Source: Flavobacteriaceae bacterium
Lineage (GTDB): Bacteria > Bacteroidota > Bacteroidia > Flavobacteriales > Flavobacteriaceae
Assembly: GCA_020346245.1 (NCBI GenBank)
Contig: CP070778.1
Span: forward strand, 2,931,763 to 2,995,762
Reading direction: 5' to 3'
DNA: 64,000 bases
How positions within the stretch are numbered: the stretch's first letter is position 1; each line of letters starts with the position of its first letter. Both the position numbers and the translations under genes were made by a program. The notes beneath the pieces are model-generated. The model was given only the letters and a program-made list of their open reading frames with translations. It was not told where the DNA came from and ran no database searches. This document shows positions 56,482-64,000 of the stretch, in pieces.

Positions 56482-56871
56482 AATGAATCTTATACATTCT
56501 ACTTTGGAGCCAGTAATGGCTTGTGGAAAATAGAAGATGCGGGGACCTACTGAGAGCCCGTAGGCGATGCCTACTTCAAATCCGGAAACATAGGGGCCAT
56601 GGAATTCTCCCAATCTAATTCTAATATTGCTTATGTGGGTATGGGAGAGCCCCAAATGTGGATTAACGTTAGTTGGGCTGACGGAGTATATCCAGATGAT
56701 GATATAAATAAAATGCAAGAGCCTAAGGAACTGATCACCAAAAGCCCTGAAAGAATCAGTATGCTTAAATATTTAATCCGAGAATACAGTTGGAAACATT
56801 TTTATAGTGGAGGACTCGCCCAAGGAATCGATTCAATGATTCCAAAACTGGAAGCCGAAATATATAGGTAA
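56482..56871 (+). pseudogene. Decayed fragment of a third sortilin/BNR beta-propeller gene joined to another tail
   Basis: In one frame, the sequence TFYFGASNGLWKIEDAGTY, a TGA at 56551-56553, then EPVGDAYFKSGNIGAMEFS...IAYVGMGE aligns with the N-terminal propeller of the genes at 46033 and 49192 ([18 protein letters not shown]...W...GSVGAVAVS...VVYCGMGE). The TGA falls exactly where the intact copies have Trp, so TGG became TGA. After ADGVYPDDD the match stops, and a different 50-residue tail (ERISMLKYLIREYSWKHF...) follows, so a deletion joined two genes. No start codon of the original gene remains. Confidence 0.7.
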
Positions 56872-56965
56872 TCTTGGTAGTCTTAAATTGTTACTATGAT
56901 AAGTTGATTCATAACCTCTTATTTTAATTCCTTACCTTATGAAGAACAACTAACATTTACTTCTC

Positions 56966-57715
56966 ATGATTGGTTTCTTCCGTAAGATCCGTAGAAAACT
57001 AGCAGACGATAACCAGTTCTTCAAATATTCCAGATATGCCATTGGGGAGATTGTACTGGTTGTTGTAGGGATTTTGATTGCCTTGCAGATTAATAATTGG
57101 AATAATAATCGAATAGGACATTTAAATGAGAAAGTACTTTTATCATATATTATTGAAGATCTTAGATATGATCATGAAATCCTTATCGAATTGATTGAAC
57201 AGGCACAATCTAAACAAAGTTTACATGAAAAACTTTATAATGAATCCATAGCAGAATTCATCTCAACTCGGAATGAACCTTTTTCATCCGAAATATTGGA
57301 ACTGATATTTCTCCTTAGCAAGACTTGGGACAACCATCAGGATGCTGTAGAGGAAATATCAGAGAAAGATCTCAGAAGTGATCTCAATAAATATTTTAGT
57401 GATTACAATGTAACAAACAATTATGTCGAAATTCATAATGAAGCCGTAATTGAGTTACGGCAATATTTCAGACAATATGAACTTCTGAACCTAAATGTCA
57501 TATTTAATTCTAATCCCAATAAACAAAGTTTTGACCCAAATACCCTAATTCATACAGATAAGTTCAGAGCACTATTGGGAACAAAGGAATTTAATTCTCT
57601 TCTTGTTGAGTTGTATCTCGGAAATCAGGACGTTATACAATGGTTGGAGACCCTCTCAAAAAGAAATGAGTTCTTGCGATCGAAACTGACAGAATATCTG
57701 GACCAAAATAAATAG
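56966..57715 (+). CDS. DUF6090 family membrane protein
   Basis: The 249-residue protein begins with a basic cytoplasmic segment (MIGFFRKIRRKLADDNQFFKYSRYAIGE) and one transmembrane helix (IVLVVVGILIALQINNWNN), then a helical, mostly charged extracytoplasmic part. This head is the hallmark of the flavobacterial family DUF6090. The function is unknown. It lies next to the decayed propeller fragment in a region of orphan genes. A gap of about 330 bases follows. Confidence 0.85.
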   Translation: MIGFFRKIRRKLADDNQFFKYSRYAIGEIVLVVVGILIALQINNWNNNRIGHLNEKVLLSYIIEDLRYDHEILIELIEQAQSKQSLHEKLYNESIAEFISTRNEPFSSEILELIFLLSKTWDNHQDAVEEISEKDLRSDLNKYFSDYNVTNNYVEIHNEAVIELRQYFRQYELLNLNVIFNSNPNKQSFDPNTLIHTDKFRALLGTKEFNSLLVELYLGNQDVIQWLETLSKRNEFLRSKLTEYLDQNK

Positions 57716-58042
57716 AAATATTGGCAATAGTATACGTTCAAAATGAAAATTTAACGAGGTCTGAATTTTCCACACCTGATTAAGCCACTCTGATAAATTC
57801 TAGGTAAACATTAATTCTAAATACACCTCATCTAAATACATGTGCTGTTACACTATCTAATATTGTGATCTTGTACTAATTGGACAATTAAAAATTCCTT
57901 TACTAAAAATCCCAGAGCTACAATTATTACCTTAGTGCTGGTACAAAAGAAATAAAGTACATATGCACTTTATTCATTTGTTGGCAGCAACCTGTCTTAG
58001 AACTAAATCAATTATTCATATATAACTTATGATACTGAAACT
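57716..58042. other. AT-rich gap without recognised elements
   Basis: No ORF, strong hairpin or -7 box was recognised in this 327-base stretch between two membrane-protein genes. Confidence 0.6.
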
Positions 58043-58741
58043 ATGAATACACAATCCAAAAGATTCATATTAGTAGCAATTGTTTGCTGCCTTCTCTCAG
58101 TAATTACAACACTTGGAATTCACTCTAACCTGTTTGATTTAGGTGAGTTGAATTTTGATGAGCGAATAAGGCTATTTGAAAATTCGACATATATTGCCAA
58201 TAGGTTCTGGGTGATTGCACATTGCCTGTTCGTATTAATTTCTATGCTTGGTTTCTTATTGATTCAGTTTAAAAAGAGTCCTGGATATACATTAACAGGT
58301 TTTGTATTCTTTGCGGTTTTTTCATTCACGGAAATCTTTCGACAGATGTTTGTTTTTTTCTATTTGAACAATCTGCGTAGGTCATATCTAGAAACAAATG
58401 ATGCTGCAGTTCAAGAGATGATAAAGATAAACATGGATCATGCAGGGTTAATTGGATATGCTCTTTTTGGGTTGTTCATTTTGGCATTTGCAATGGGAAA
58501 CATATTTTACGGAATCAGCCTCCTTAGTGGTATCAAGATTGATCGCATACTTGCTTATCTCTTATTGATTTGGGGTTTTGGTAATTTAACTGCCTTCGGG
58601 AATGAATTTTGGCAATCTGAATCAGTAGGGCATTTTGTAGAGTATTTCAGTGTCGTTTATCAACCAATAATGAGAATATTAGTAGGATTATGGATGATTA
58701 ATAAATACAAGAAAATAAGGCAGCAGCCAACATATACATAA
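58043..58741 (+). CDS. Multi-pass membrane protein of unknown family
   Basis: The 232-residue protein has about six hydrophobic helices, beginning at residue 8 (FILVAIVCCLLSVITTLGI) and including FWVIAHCLFVLISMLGFLLI and YALFGLFILAFAMG, with short loops. The overall look resembles DUF4386-type membrane proteins but no diagnostic motif was seen, so I leave it unassigned. It is a single gene with no obvious partners; the converging MATE gene ends at 58943, about 200 bases away. Confidence 0.75.
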   Translation: MNTQSKRFILVAIVCCLLSVITTLGIHSNLFDLGELNFDERIRLFENSTYIANRFWVIAHCLFVLISMLGFLLIQFKKSPGYTLTGFVFFAVFSFTEIFRQMFVFFYLNNLRRSYLETNDAAVQEMIKINMDHAGLIGYALFGLFILAFAMGNIFYGISLLSGIKIDRILAYLLLIWGFGNLTAFGNEFWQSESVGHFVEYFSVVYQPIMRILVGLWMINKYKKIRQQPTYT

Positions 58742-58942
58742 GATCTAATTTAAGGCTATTTAGGTGTGTTCTAAGAGGACATCTAAAGCTTCCTATCCTA
58801 CTTTTTACTAATTTTCGTCACTAATTCGTCACCTATAAAACAGAAAAGCTACTAAAAATAAAGATTTAAGAGCTTTTAAATTTACTCTGGTATAGTATTA
58901 AAACTGAACTGACCCTGTTGTGTTTGAGTATAATAATATTTT

Positions 58943-60319
58943 TCAGACCAATACCTTTTTTACTTCTTTTCTTAGGTAAAACCCGGTAACCAGAGTCGCT
59001 AATACATCGGCAATAGGAAAGGAGATCCAAACACCTAATTCGCCTAGAAAATTCGGCAATATCAGGATTAAAGGAATAAAAAAGAACCCTTGTCGGGTAA
59101 GTGTAAGGAGCAAAGCGGGAATAGCTTTCCCAACAGCCTGAAAATATGCCGCCCCTATTAGTTGAAGTGCTATAATAGGCGTTACTGCAAATACCCATCG
59201 CATTGCCGGAGGTGCATGTTCCAGGACAAAGGCATTTGTAGCTAATTCCAATGCAGGCATATTTGGTTTATCGCTTAAAAACAGGGCCGTAATTTCTGCG
59301 GGAAAAATCATTAGAACTACAAAAACGAGTGTAGCAATAATAGCCGCATATTTAATAGCGGTATTAATTGATTCCCTTACGCGACCGTATTTTTGTGCCC
59401 CATAATTGTACCCGGCAATAGGGAGGAAGCCCTGGGTAACACCATATACGGGAAAAAGGGAAAACATCAGCATTCTTCCTATAATTGCATAAACAGCCAC
59501 CATAGGTTCTCCACCAAGAGAAAAAAGAATATTATTCATTAATAAATATGTGATACTTATTACCGCCTGCCTCGAGAGGGTTACAAATCCCAAACCTCCT
59601 ATTTCCCGTAAAATATTTCGATCTAATCCAAAATGAGACCAATTAATTTTTAATTCAGAATTTTTAGATCTGAAAAAATAAAAAATATAGGCAAAACACA
59701 TCAGGTATCCCGCCGTGGTTGCCCAGGCCGCTCCTGCCATCCCCCAATTCAATACATAAATGAAAATATAGTCTAATAAGAGGTTTCCTATTGATGGTAT
59801 AATCATGGCAATCATGGCAAACTTAGGTTTTCCCTCTGCGCGAATAACCGTGTTGCCCATCATACATAGCGCTAAAAAGGGCACGCCGTATAAAACTATT
59901 ATATAGTAGATCTTAGCGGGATCAAATATAGCACCCTTGCCCCCGAAAGCAGGGATCAAAGCATCTACATAATATAACCCCAAAACCACCATAGAAATGG
60001 TGACCAACAGCGTTAAAGTAATCTGATTTCCAAAGGTTTTCAACGCCTTTTCTTTATGATCGGCGCCCAGAGCACGAGAAATGATGCTACTGCCGCCTAT
60101 CCCAATAGCCATTCCAAGCGCTGCAATAAAAAAAGAAACCGGCAGTACAACATTGATAGCCGCTATGGCAATAGAACCAATCCAGTTGCCTACAAAAATG
60201 GTATCTACCAATACATTTAGTGACATTACAAGAATGCCTATAGAAGCCGGCACTGCCTGCCTTATAAGAAGTCTTCCAATGGGTTCGGCCCCTAGTTGAT
60301 CTGAGGAGACTTTCGCCAT
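58943..60319 (-). CDS. MATE family efflux transporter
   Basis: The 458-residue protein has about 12 transmembrane helices in two six-helix bundles and the family pattern IGRLLIRQAVPASIGILVMSLNVLVDTIFVGNWIGS near the N-terminus, GMAIGIGGSSIISRALGADHKEKA, and in the second half GFLPIAGYNYGAQKYGRVRE. It should export a cationic drug or metabolite using a sodium or proton gradient; the substrate is unknown. It is just downstream of hemH (gap about 85 bases) on the same strand. Confidence 0.93.
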   Translation of the reverse strand: MAKVSSDQLGAEPIGRLLIRQAVPASIGILVMSLNVLVDTIFVGNWIGSIAIAAINVVLPVSFFIAALGMAIGIGGSSIISRALGADHKEKALKTFGNQITLTLLVTISMVVLGLYYVDALIPAFGGKGAIFDPAKIYYIIVLYGVPFLALCMMGNTVIRAEGKPKFAMIAMIIPSIGNLLLDYIFIYVLNWGMAGAAWATTAGYLMCFAYIFYFFRSKNSELKINWSHFGLDRNILREIGGLGFVTLSRQAVISITYLLMNNILFSLGGEPMVAVYAIIGRMLMFSLFPVYGVTQGFLPIAGYNYGAQKYGRVRESINTAIKYAAIIATLVFVVLMIFPAEITALFLSDKPNMPALELATNAFVLEHAPPAMRWVFAVTPIIALQLIGAAYFQAVGKAIPALLLTLTRQGFFFIPLILILPNFLGELGVWISFPIADVLATLVTGFYLRKEVKKVLV

Positions 60320-60404
60320 TATTGCTCTGTAATTATAAAATTATGCATACACTGCGAGATGATTTCTCCTTTTTGCCAGTTCAATAATAATTAAATGCCG
60401 GTTA

Positions 60405-61436
60405 TTATATAGGTAAGGCCTCACTTTTGTGCCAATTGTTTATCCATTCCGCCATTAAAGCCACCCAGGAACTACTCTCGTTTAAACAGGGTATATGAAT
60501 ATAATCTTCTCCCCCGGCCTCAATAAATTGCTCTTTGCCCTCCATTGCAATTTCTTCAAGCGTTTCCAGGCAATCACTTACAAAAGCAGGTGTAACCACG
60601 GCAAGCCTCTTAATTCCTTCTTTAGCCAGACGTTCAAACTCAAAATCTGTATAAGGCTTTAACCATGGATCTCCCGCAAGACGCGATTGAAATGAGGAAC
60701 TCACTTTATGTTCGTCCAGATTTAGCTCCGCTTTTACCAATTCCGTAGTATCATAGCACTGATGTCGATAACATGTATGGTGTGCAACTGAGTTTGTCTG
60801 GCAACAACTCCCATCTATTTTGCAATGAAATTTAGTTGGGTCTGACTTTCTGATATGCCGTTCCGGAATTCCATGGTAGGAAAATAAGATATGATCATAT
60901 TCAAAGTCTTTTAATCTGCCGGAAATTCTCTCTGAAAGAACTCTAATATAATTCGCATTCTTATAAAATGCAGGTAAGGTTGTAATTTTTATATCAGGAT
61001 AATTAGCCTGCTGTTCCTGCATAGTTTTAACAACAACTGTCTCATAGGAAGACATGGCATAGTGAGGGTAAAGGGGTACCAATAATATTTCACTCACTCC
61101 CTTATCCTCTAATTCCTGTAAGGCATTCTTTATGCTCATTGAACCATAGCGCATCCCCAGGGCAACAGGCAGGTCTGTTTGCTGTTGAACTTTAGATGCA
61201 AAGCGTTCCGATATTACAATTAAAGGAGAGCCTTCTTCCCACCAAATCTTTGCATAAGCCTTTGCAGATTTCTTAGGGCGGGTTTGAAGGATAATTCCGC
61301 GAACAATTAAATTGCGCAACCAATTTGGAACGTCAATGACGCGCTCATCCATTAAAAACTCGTCCAAATATGGTTTTACTTCTTTAGCCGTTGGACCATC
61401 GGGAGATCCTAAATTAACTAACAATACACCCTTCAT
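60405..61436 (-). CDS. hemH: Ferrochelatase
   Basis: The 343-residue enzyme inserts Fe2+ into protoporphyrin IX, the last step of haem synthesis. The family signature SYHGIPERHIRKSD contains catalytic His188; the conserved Glu lies in the SDCLETLEEIAMEG segment near residue 290. A cysteine-rich stretch (CKIDGSCC...CYRHQCYDT) near residue 204-225 is longer in cysteines than usual. HemJ (45482) supplies its substrate. A -7 box TATTTTTG lies about 35 bases before the start. The MATE gene follows. Confidence 0.96.
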   Translation of the reverse strand: MKGVLLVNLGSPDGPTAKEVKPYLDEFLMDERVIDVPNWLRNLIVRGIILQTRPKKSAKAYAKIWWEEGSPLIVISERFASKVQQQTDLPVALGMRYGSMSIKNALQELEDKGVSEILLVPLYPHYAMSSYETVVVKTMQEQQANYPDIKITTLPAFYKNANYIRVLSERISGRLKDFEYDHILFSYHGIPERHIRKSDPTKFHCKIDGSCCQTNSVAHHTCYRHQCYDTTELVKAELNLDEHKVSSSFQSRLAGDPWLKPYTDFEFERLAKEGIKRLAVVTPAFVSDCLETLEEIAMEGKEQFIEAGGEDYIHIPCLNESSSWVALMAEWINNWHKSEALPI

Positions 61437-61469
61437 AATTCTTTTTTTAAGCTATTTTTTTTAACAATA

Positions 61470-61477
61470 CAAAAATA
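61470..61477 (-). promoter_or_regulatory. -7 promoter box of hemH
   Basis: On the minus strand this reads TATTTTTG, an exact match to TAnnTTTG, ending 34 bases before the hemH ATG. Confidence 0.5.
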
Positions 61478-61580
61478 CTACTTGGAATGAAACTCCGTTA
61501 ATTTAAGGCGAATACTTTTCTGATGTCTAAATAAGCAATCCTTATAGAGTCAACCTCTCTATCAATAATTTTTTTTAAAA

Positions 61581-61607
61581 TTGCATTGGCATTAGTTAAT
61601 ATTCTTG
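61581..61607 (+). promoter_or_regulatory. Possible promoter of the TraB/GumN gene
   Basis: TTG (61581-61583) is followed after 16 bases by TATTCTTG (61600-61607), one mismatch from TAnnTTTG. It lies about 40 bases before the ATG at 61648. Confidence 0.35.
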
Positions 61608-61647
61608 CCTCGGAAAATGTACAAGAGGTGCCAAACAAACCAATATA

Positions 61648-64000
61648 ATGCGCTTAACTTCAATAATTATCTGCTCTGTTTTATCAGTGATGTGCTATTC
61701 CCAGTCGGAAAAAAGTTTACTCTGGGAAATATCTGGCAATGGCTTGGAAACATCCTCATATTTATACGGCACCATGCACGTGAGTAAGAAAATAGCTTTT
61801 CGATTGGACGATGTTTTTTATGAAGCGCTGGACAAAAGTGAAATAATTGCTCTTGAATCAGATCCTGAAACCTGGCTGGAAAGTGAAGATCGTTTTGGCT
61901 CTGGTTCGCAGAAAAAAGAATATGGATTCAACACAAAAGGGTTTTATACACATTCTTTTGCTTTACAGCATCCAAGAAAAAAAGAGCTGGCATCTTACCT
62001 GGCATTTGAGGAAAGGTTGGTAAATAGCATTCTGTACCGAACGAATGAAAATTCACAAAATTTTGAGGAGGATACTTATTTGGATATGTTTATCTATCAG
62101 GCAGGAAGCAGGTTTAACAAACCTATCCTGGCATTGGAAAAGCTGGAAGAATCCGCTGCATTGGTAGGAAGGGCGAGCCTGAATTCCATGAAAATGAAAC
62201 CGGATGAATGGCTTCAAAAAAGGATGCAGCAACAAGACCTGATGTTTTTGATGCAGGATGCGTATCGAGAACGCAATCTAAGTTTGTTGGATTCTATAGA
62301 TAAAGCCATGTATACGGATCACTACCTAAAAAACATGCTCTATATCCGCAATGATAACATGGCAAAAAGTTTAGATTCTGCTATACAAAAAACCAAAGTT
62401 TTTGCTGGAATTGGTGCAGCTCACTTACCAGGCACACATGGGGTAATTGCATTATTGAGGGAAAAAGGATATATTGTAGAGCCCCTTGTATCTGAAGCAA
62501 CAGATAAGGGTCAGAAACTCAAAAATAAATTCTTAGGTCAAATAAAGGCCCATTCTTATAAAACTTTTGGTCCGGATGACAACTTCTTTACCATTTCTCT
62601 TCCCTATAAACTATATCCGATATCCGAAAGAATTACGACTGTATACGTTTCACCAGATTTGGCAAATGGAAGTTATTTTATGGTAAACAGGGTGCCTACT
62701 TATGCCAATTTGAAAGCAGGAGGAGACTACACTTTGGAGGATATAGATCAGTTACTATTTGAAAATATCCCCGGAACTATTTTGAGTAAAAAACCTATTG
62801 TCAACCAGAGGTATAAAGGTCTGGACATCAGAAACAAATTAAAGAATGGAGATCATCAGCGATACCAAATTTATATCACCCCGCTCGAGATACTAATTTT
62901 TAAAATGGGAGGAGAAGGTGATTACGTCGTTAATTATTCTGACAAAATATTTAATAGTCTCAAATTTAAAAACCCCAATGAAGGCAACGAGCTAATATCC
63001 TCAACTTATAAGGACTTTGAAATAGCCATGCCAGGCTTGCATAAATTTACGAATGCATCCAGACGGGGTAGTCGTAATATTGAGGGATACGACCAAGCAA
63101 GCAACTCCTATTATTTTTTAAAGAAAACAACCCTGAATGATTTAAATTTTATTGAGGAAGACACCTTTGAACTCAAACAAATTCAAAAAAGAATATACCA
63201 GGACCTTAAACTTAAACCAAAATACAATTCTTTTGACAAGAAAACCCTTACTTCAAAAGCTGTTTGGGATTCTGTTACAGGTCAGGATCTGTACTTGAAA
63301 ACAGTGATCAAAAGAGGCGATTATTATTTGATGGGTGTACGCACCAATAGTGAAATGCGCGCTAATGAATTTTTCAATTCGTTCAAAATTACAGAAGTAT
63401 CTTATCCCGAAGAGTTCAAAAAGGTGGTAGATACAGCCATGCATTTCAGTACGGTTACCTCCATAGACCCCCCTAAATTTGTTGAGAATAGTAATCACCA
63501 ATTAAGAAATAAGAAAAAAACAAAGGCTTATAGTCCGTATTCCAAAAGGACAGTTTATCAGAACAAAAATAATGAGGCCATAGAGGTAGAACTAACTAAA
63601 TCTCATGACTATCTAACCTTTTCAAACATAGATTCTATTTGGGTATTACGTAAAAAACAATATTCAGATAAACAGTTTGTTATCCAAAATGAAAAGACCA
63701 GGACCTCAGCTGATGGTTCCCACGAACTACAATTCGTTATCACAGATACCGCCAGTACAAGGGGTATCCTAATAAAGAATGTCATTCGGGGCGGACTGTT
63801 TTACCAATTAAAGACAGTTGTGGATACCATCTCGGAGACCAGCCCTTTTGTAAGTGCTTTTTTCGACAATTTTAAACCGGTAGGTAAGCCTTTAGGAAGA
63901 GGTCTCCTGGAAGATAAAACAGCAGATTTCTTTGCCGCACTGAGGAAAAATGATAGTATAGTACTTAAGGGCTATAGATATCTTTTGTTTGATGAACGCC
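61648..64000 (+). CDS. TraB/GumN family protein with long C-terminal extension (truncated by window)
   Basis: The reading frame opens with ATG at 61648 and stays open to the window end (more than 780 codons). A signal peptide (MRLTSIIICSVLSVMCYSQ) is followed by the TraB/GumN (Tiki-like) domain with the two catalytic GX2H motifs, Gly41-Thr-Met-His44 and Gly256-Ala-Ala-His259 (GIGAAHLPG), and a conserved acidic residue pair near IIALESD. This domain ends near residue 300. The following several hundred residues have no known family and look beta-rich and secreted. TraB/GumN proteins of this type are metalloprotease-like. Homologues of about 300 residues are normal, so the extension is unusual. 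Confidence 0.85.
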   Translation, partial: MRLTSIIICSVLSVMCYSQSEKSLLWEISGNGLETSSYLYGTMHVSKKIAFRLDDVFYEALDKSEIIALESDPETWLESEDRFGSGSQKKEYGFNTKGFYTHSFALQHPRKKELASYLAFEERLVNSILYRTNENSQNFEEDTYLDMFIYQAGSRFNKPILALEKLEESAALVGRASLNSMKMKPDEWLQKRMQQQDLMFLMQDAYRERNLSLLDSIDKAMYTDHYLKNMLYIRNDNMAKSLDSAIQKTKVFAGIGAAHLPGTHGVIALLREKGYIVEPLVSEATDKGQKLKNKFLGQIKAHSYKTFGPDDNFFTISLPYKLYPISERITTVYVSPDLANGSYFMVNRVPTYANLKAGGDYTLEDIDQLLFENIPGTILSKKPIVNQRYKGLDIRNKLKNGDHQRYQIYITPLEILIFKMGGEGDYVVNYSDKIFNSLKFKNPNEGNELISSTYKDFEIAMPGLHKFTNASRRGSRNIEGYDQASNSYYFLKKTTLNDLNFIEEDTFELKQIQKRIYQDLKLKPKYNSFDKKTLTSKAVWDSVTGQDLYLKTVIKRGDYYLMGVRTNSEMRANEFFNSFKITEVSYPEEFKKVVDTAMHFSTVTSIDPPKFVENSNHQLRNKKKTKAYSPYSKRTVYQNKNNEAIEVELTKSHDYLTFSNIDSIWVLRKKQYSDKQFVIQNEKTRTSADGSHELQFVITDTASTRGILIKNVIRGGLFYQLKTVVDTISETSPFVSAFFDNFKPVGKPLGRGLLEDKTADFFAALRKNDSIVLKGYRYLLFDER

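Noticed and set aside
16443-56553. Genetic code change (TGA read as Gly or Trp) suggested by in-frame TGA in two genes
   Set aside because: Intact genes in the window use TGA as a true stop (for example the genes ending at 6964 and 40394), so the two in-frame TGAs are best read as mutations or errors.

Overview
The window is a chromosomal segment from a member of the Bacteroidota, most likely a Flavobacteriaceae species; the genus cannot be told from sequence reading alone. The evidence is the low GC content, weak or absent Shine-Dalgarno sequences, several upstream regions with the Bacteroidota -7 box TAnnTTTG, and a gene set typical of aerobic flavobacteria: a LytTR/TPR-kinase pair, DUF3109, HupE/UreJ, bacilliredoxin, an NtrY-like kinase, Tat-exported Gfo/Idh/MocA enzymes and large sortilin-type beta-propellers. 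No rRNA, tRNA, insertion sequence, prophage or CRISPR array was seen.

Layout. 1-6.2 kb: the end of a MORN/YwqK-type gene, then a phosphate block (OprO/P-like porin, PiT permease with a PhoU-like tail, convergent Na/Pi cotransporter). A candidate small RNA lies just upstream of the porin. 6.2-10.6 kb: a DUF6503-type protein, two duplicated secreted PepSY-like proteins with a shared promoter motif, and the yicC-gmk-nadD operon. 10.6-23.2 kb: a locus for oxidative (3-keto) sugar breakdown. It has two GMC oxidoreductases, a Tat-exported gluconate-dehydrogenase subunit 3, three TIM-barrel isomerase/epimerases, two DUF1080 lipoproteins, an MFS permease and a Gfo/Idh/MocA oxidoreductase interrupted by one in-frame stop. 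23.8-27.4 kb: class Ia ribonucleotide reductase. 27.4-31.7 kb: a long gap with a 53-codon secreted-peptide ORF, then a LytTR regulator and TPR histidine kinase. 31.7-41.5 kb: housekeeping and membrane genes. 41.5-52.3 kb: a minus-strand run with two large beta-propeller proteins, HemJ, an NtrY-like kinase, a crotonase and a secreted protein. 52.6-58.7 kb: bestrophin, a GH30 lipoprotein, a [2Fe-2S]-cyclase-globin fusion, a decayed third beta-propeller gene and two orphan membrane proteins. 58.9-64 kb: MATE exporter, ferrochelatase and a long TraB/GumN protein that runs off the window.

How the genes fit together. The porin, PiT and Na/Pi genes together give outer- and inner-membrane phosphate uptake. 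The 10.6-23.2 kb locus reads as a periplasmic pathway: GMC dehydrogenase plus subunit 3 would oxidise a glycoside at C3, DUF1080 proteins would cleave the keto-glycoside, TIM-barrel and Gfo/Idh/MocA enzymes would process the keto-sugar, and the permease would import it. HemJ and HemH are the last two haem-pathway oxidation/insertion steps. The strongest single oddity is the [2Fe-2S]-nucleotide cyclase-globin fusion at 55.1-56.4 kb, which looks like a one-protein redox and gas sensor making a cyclic nucleotide.
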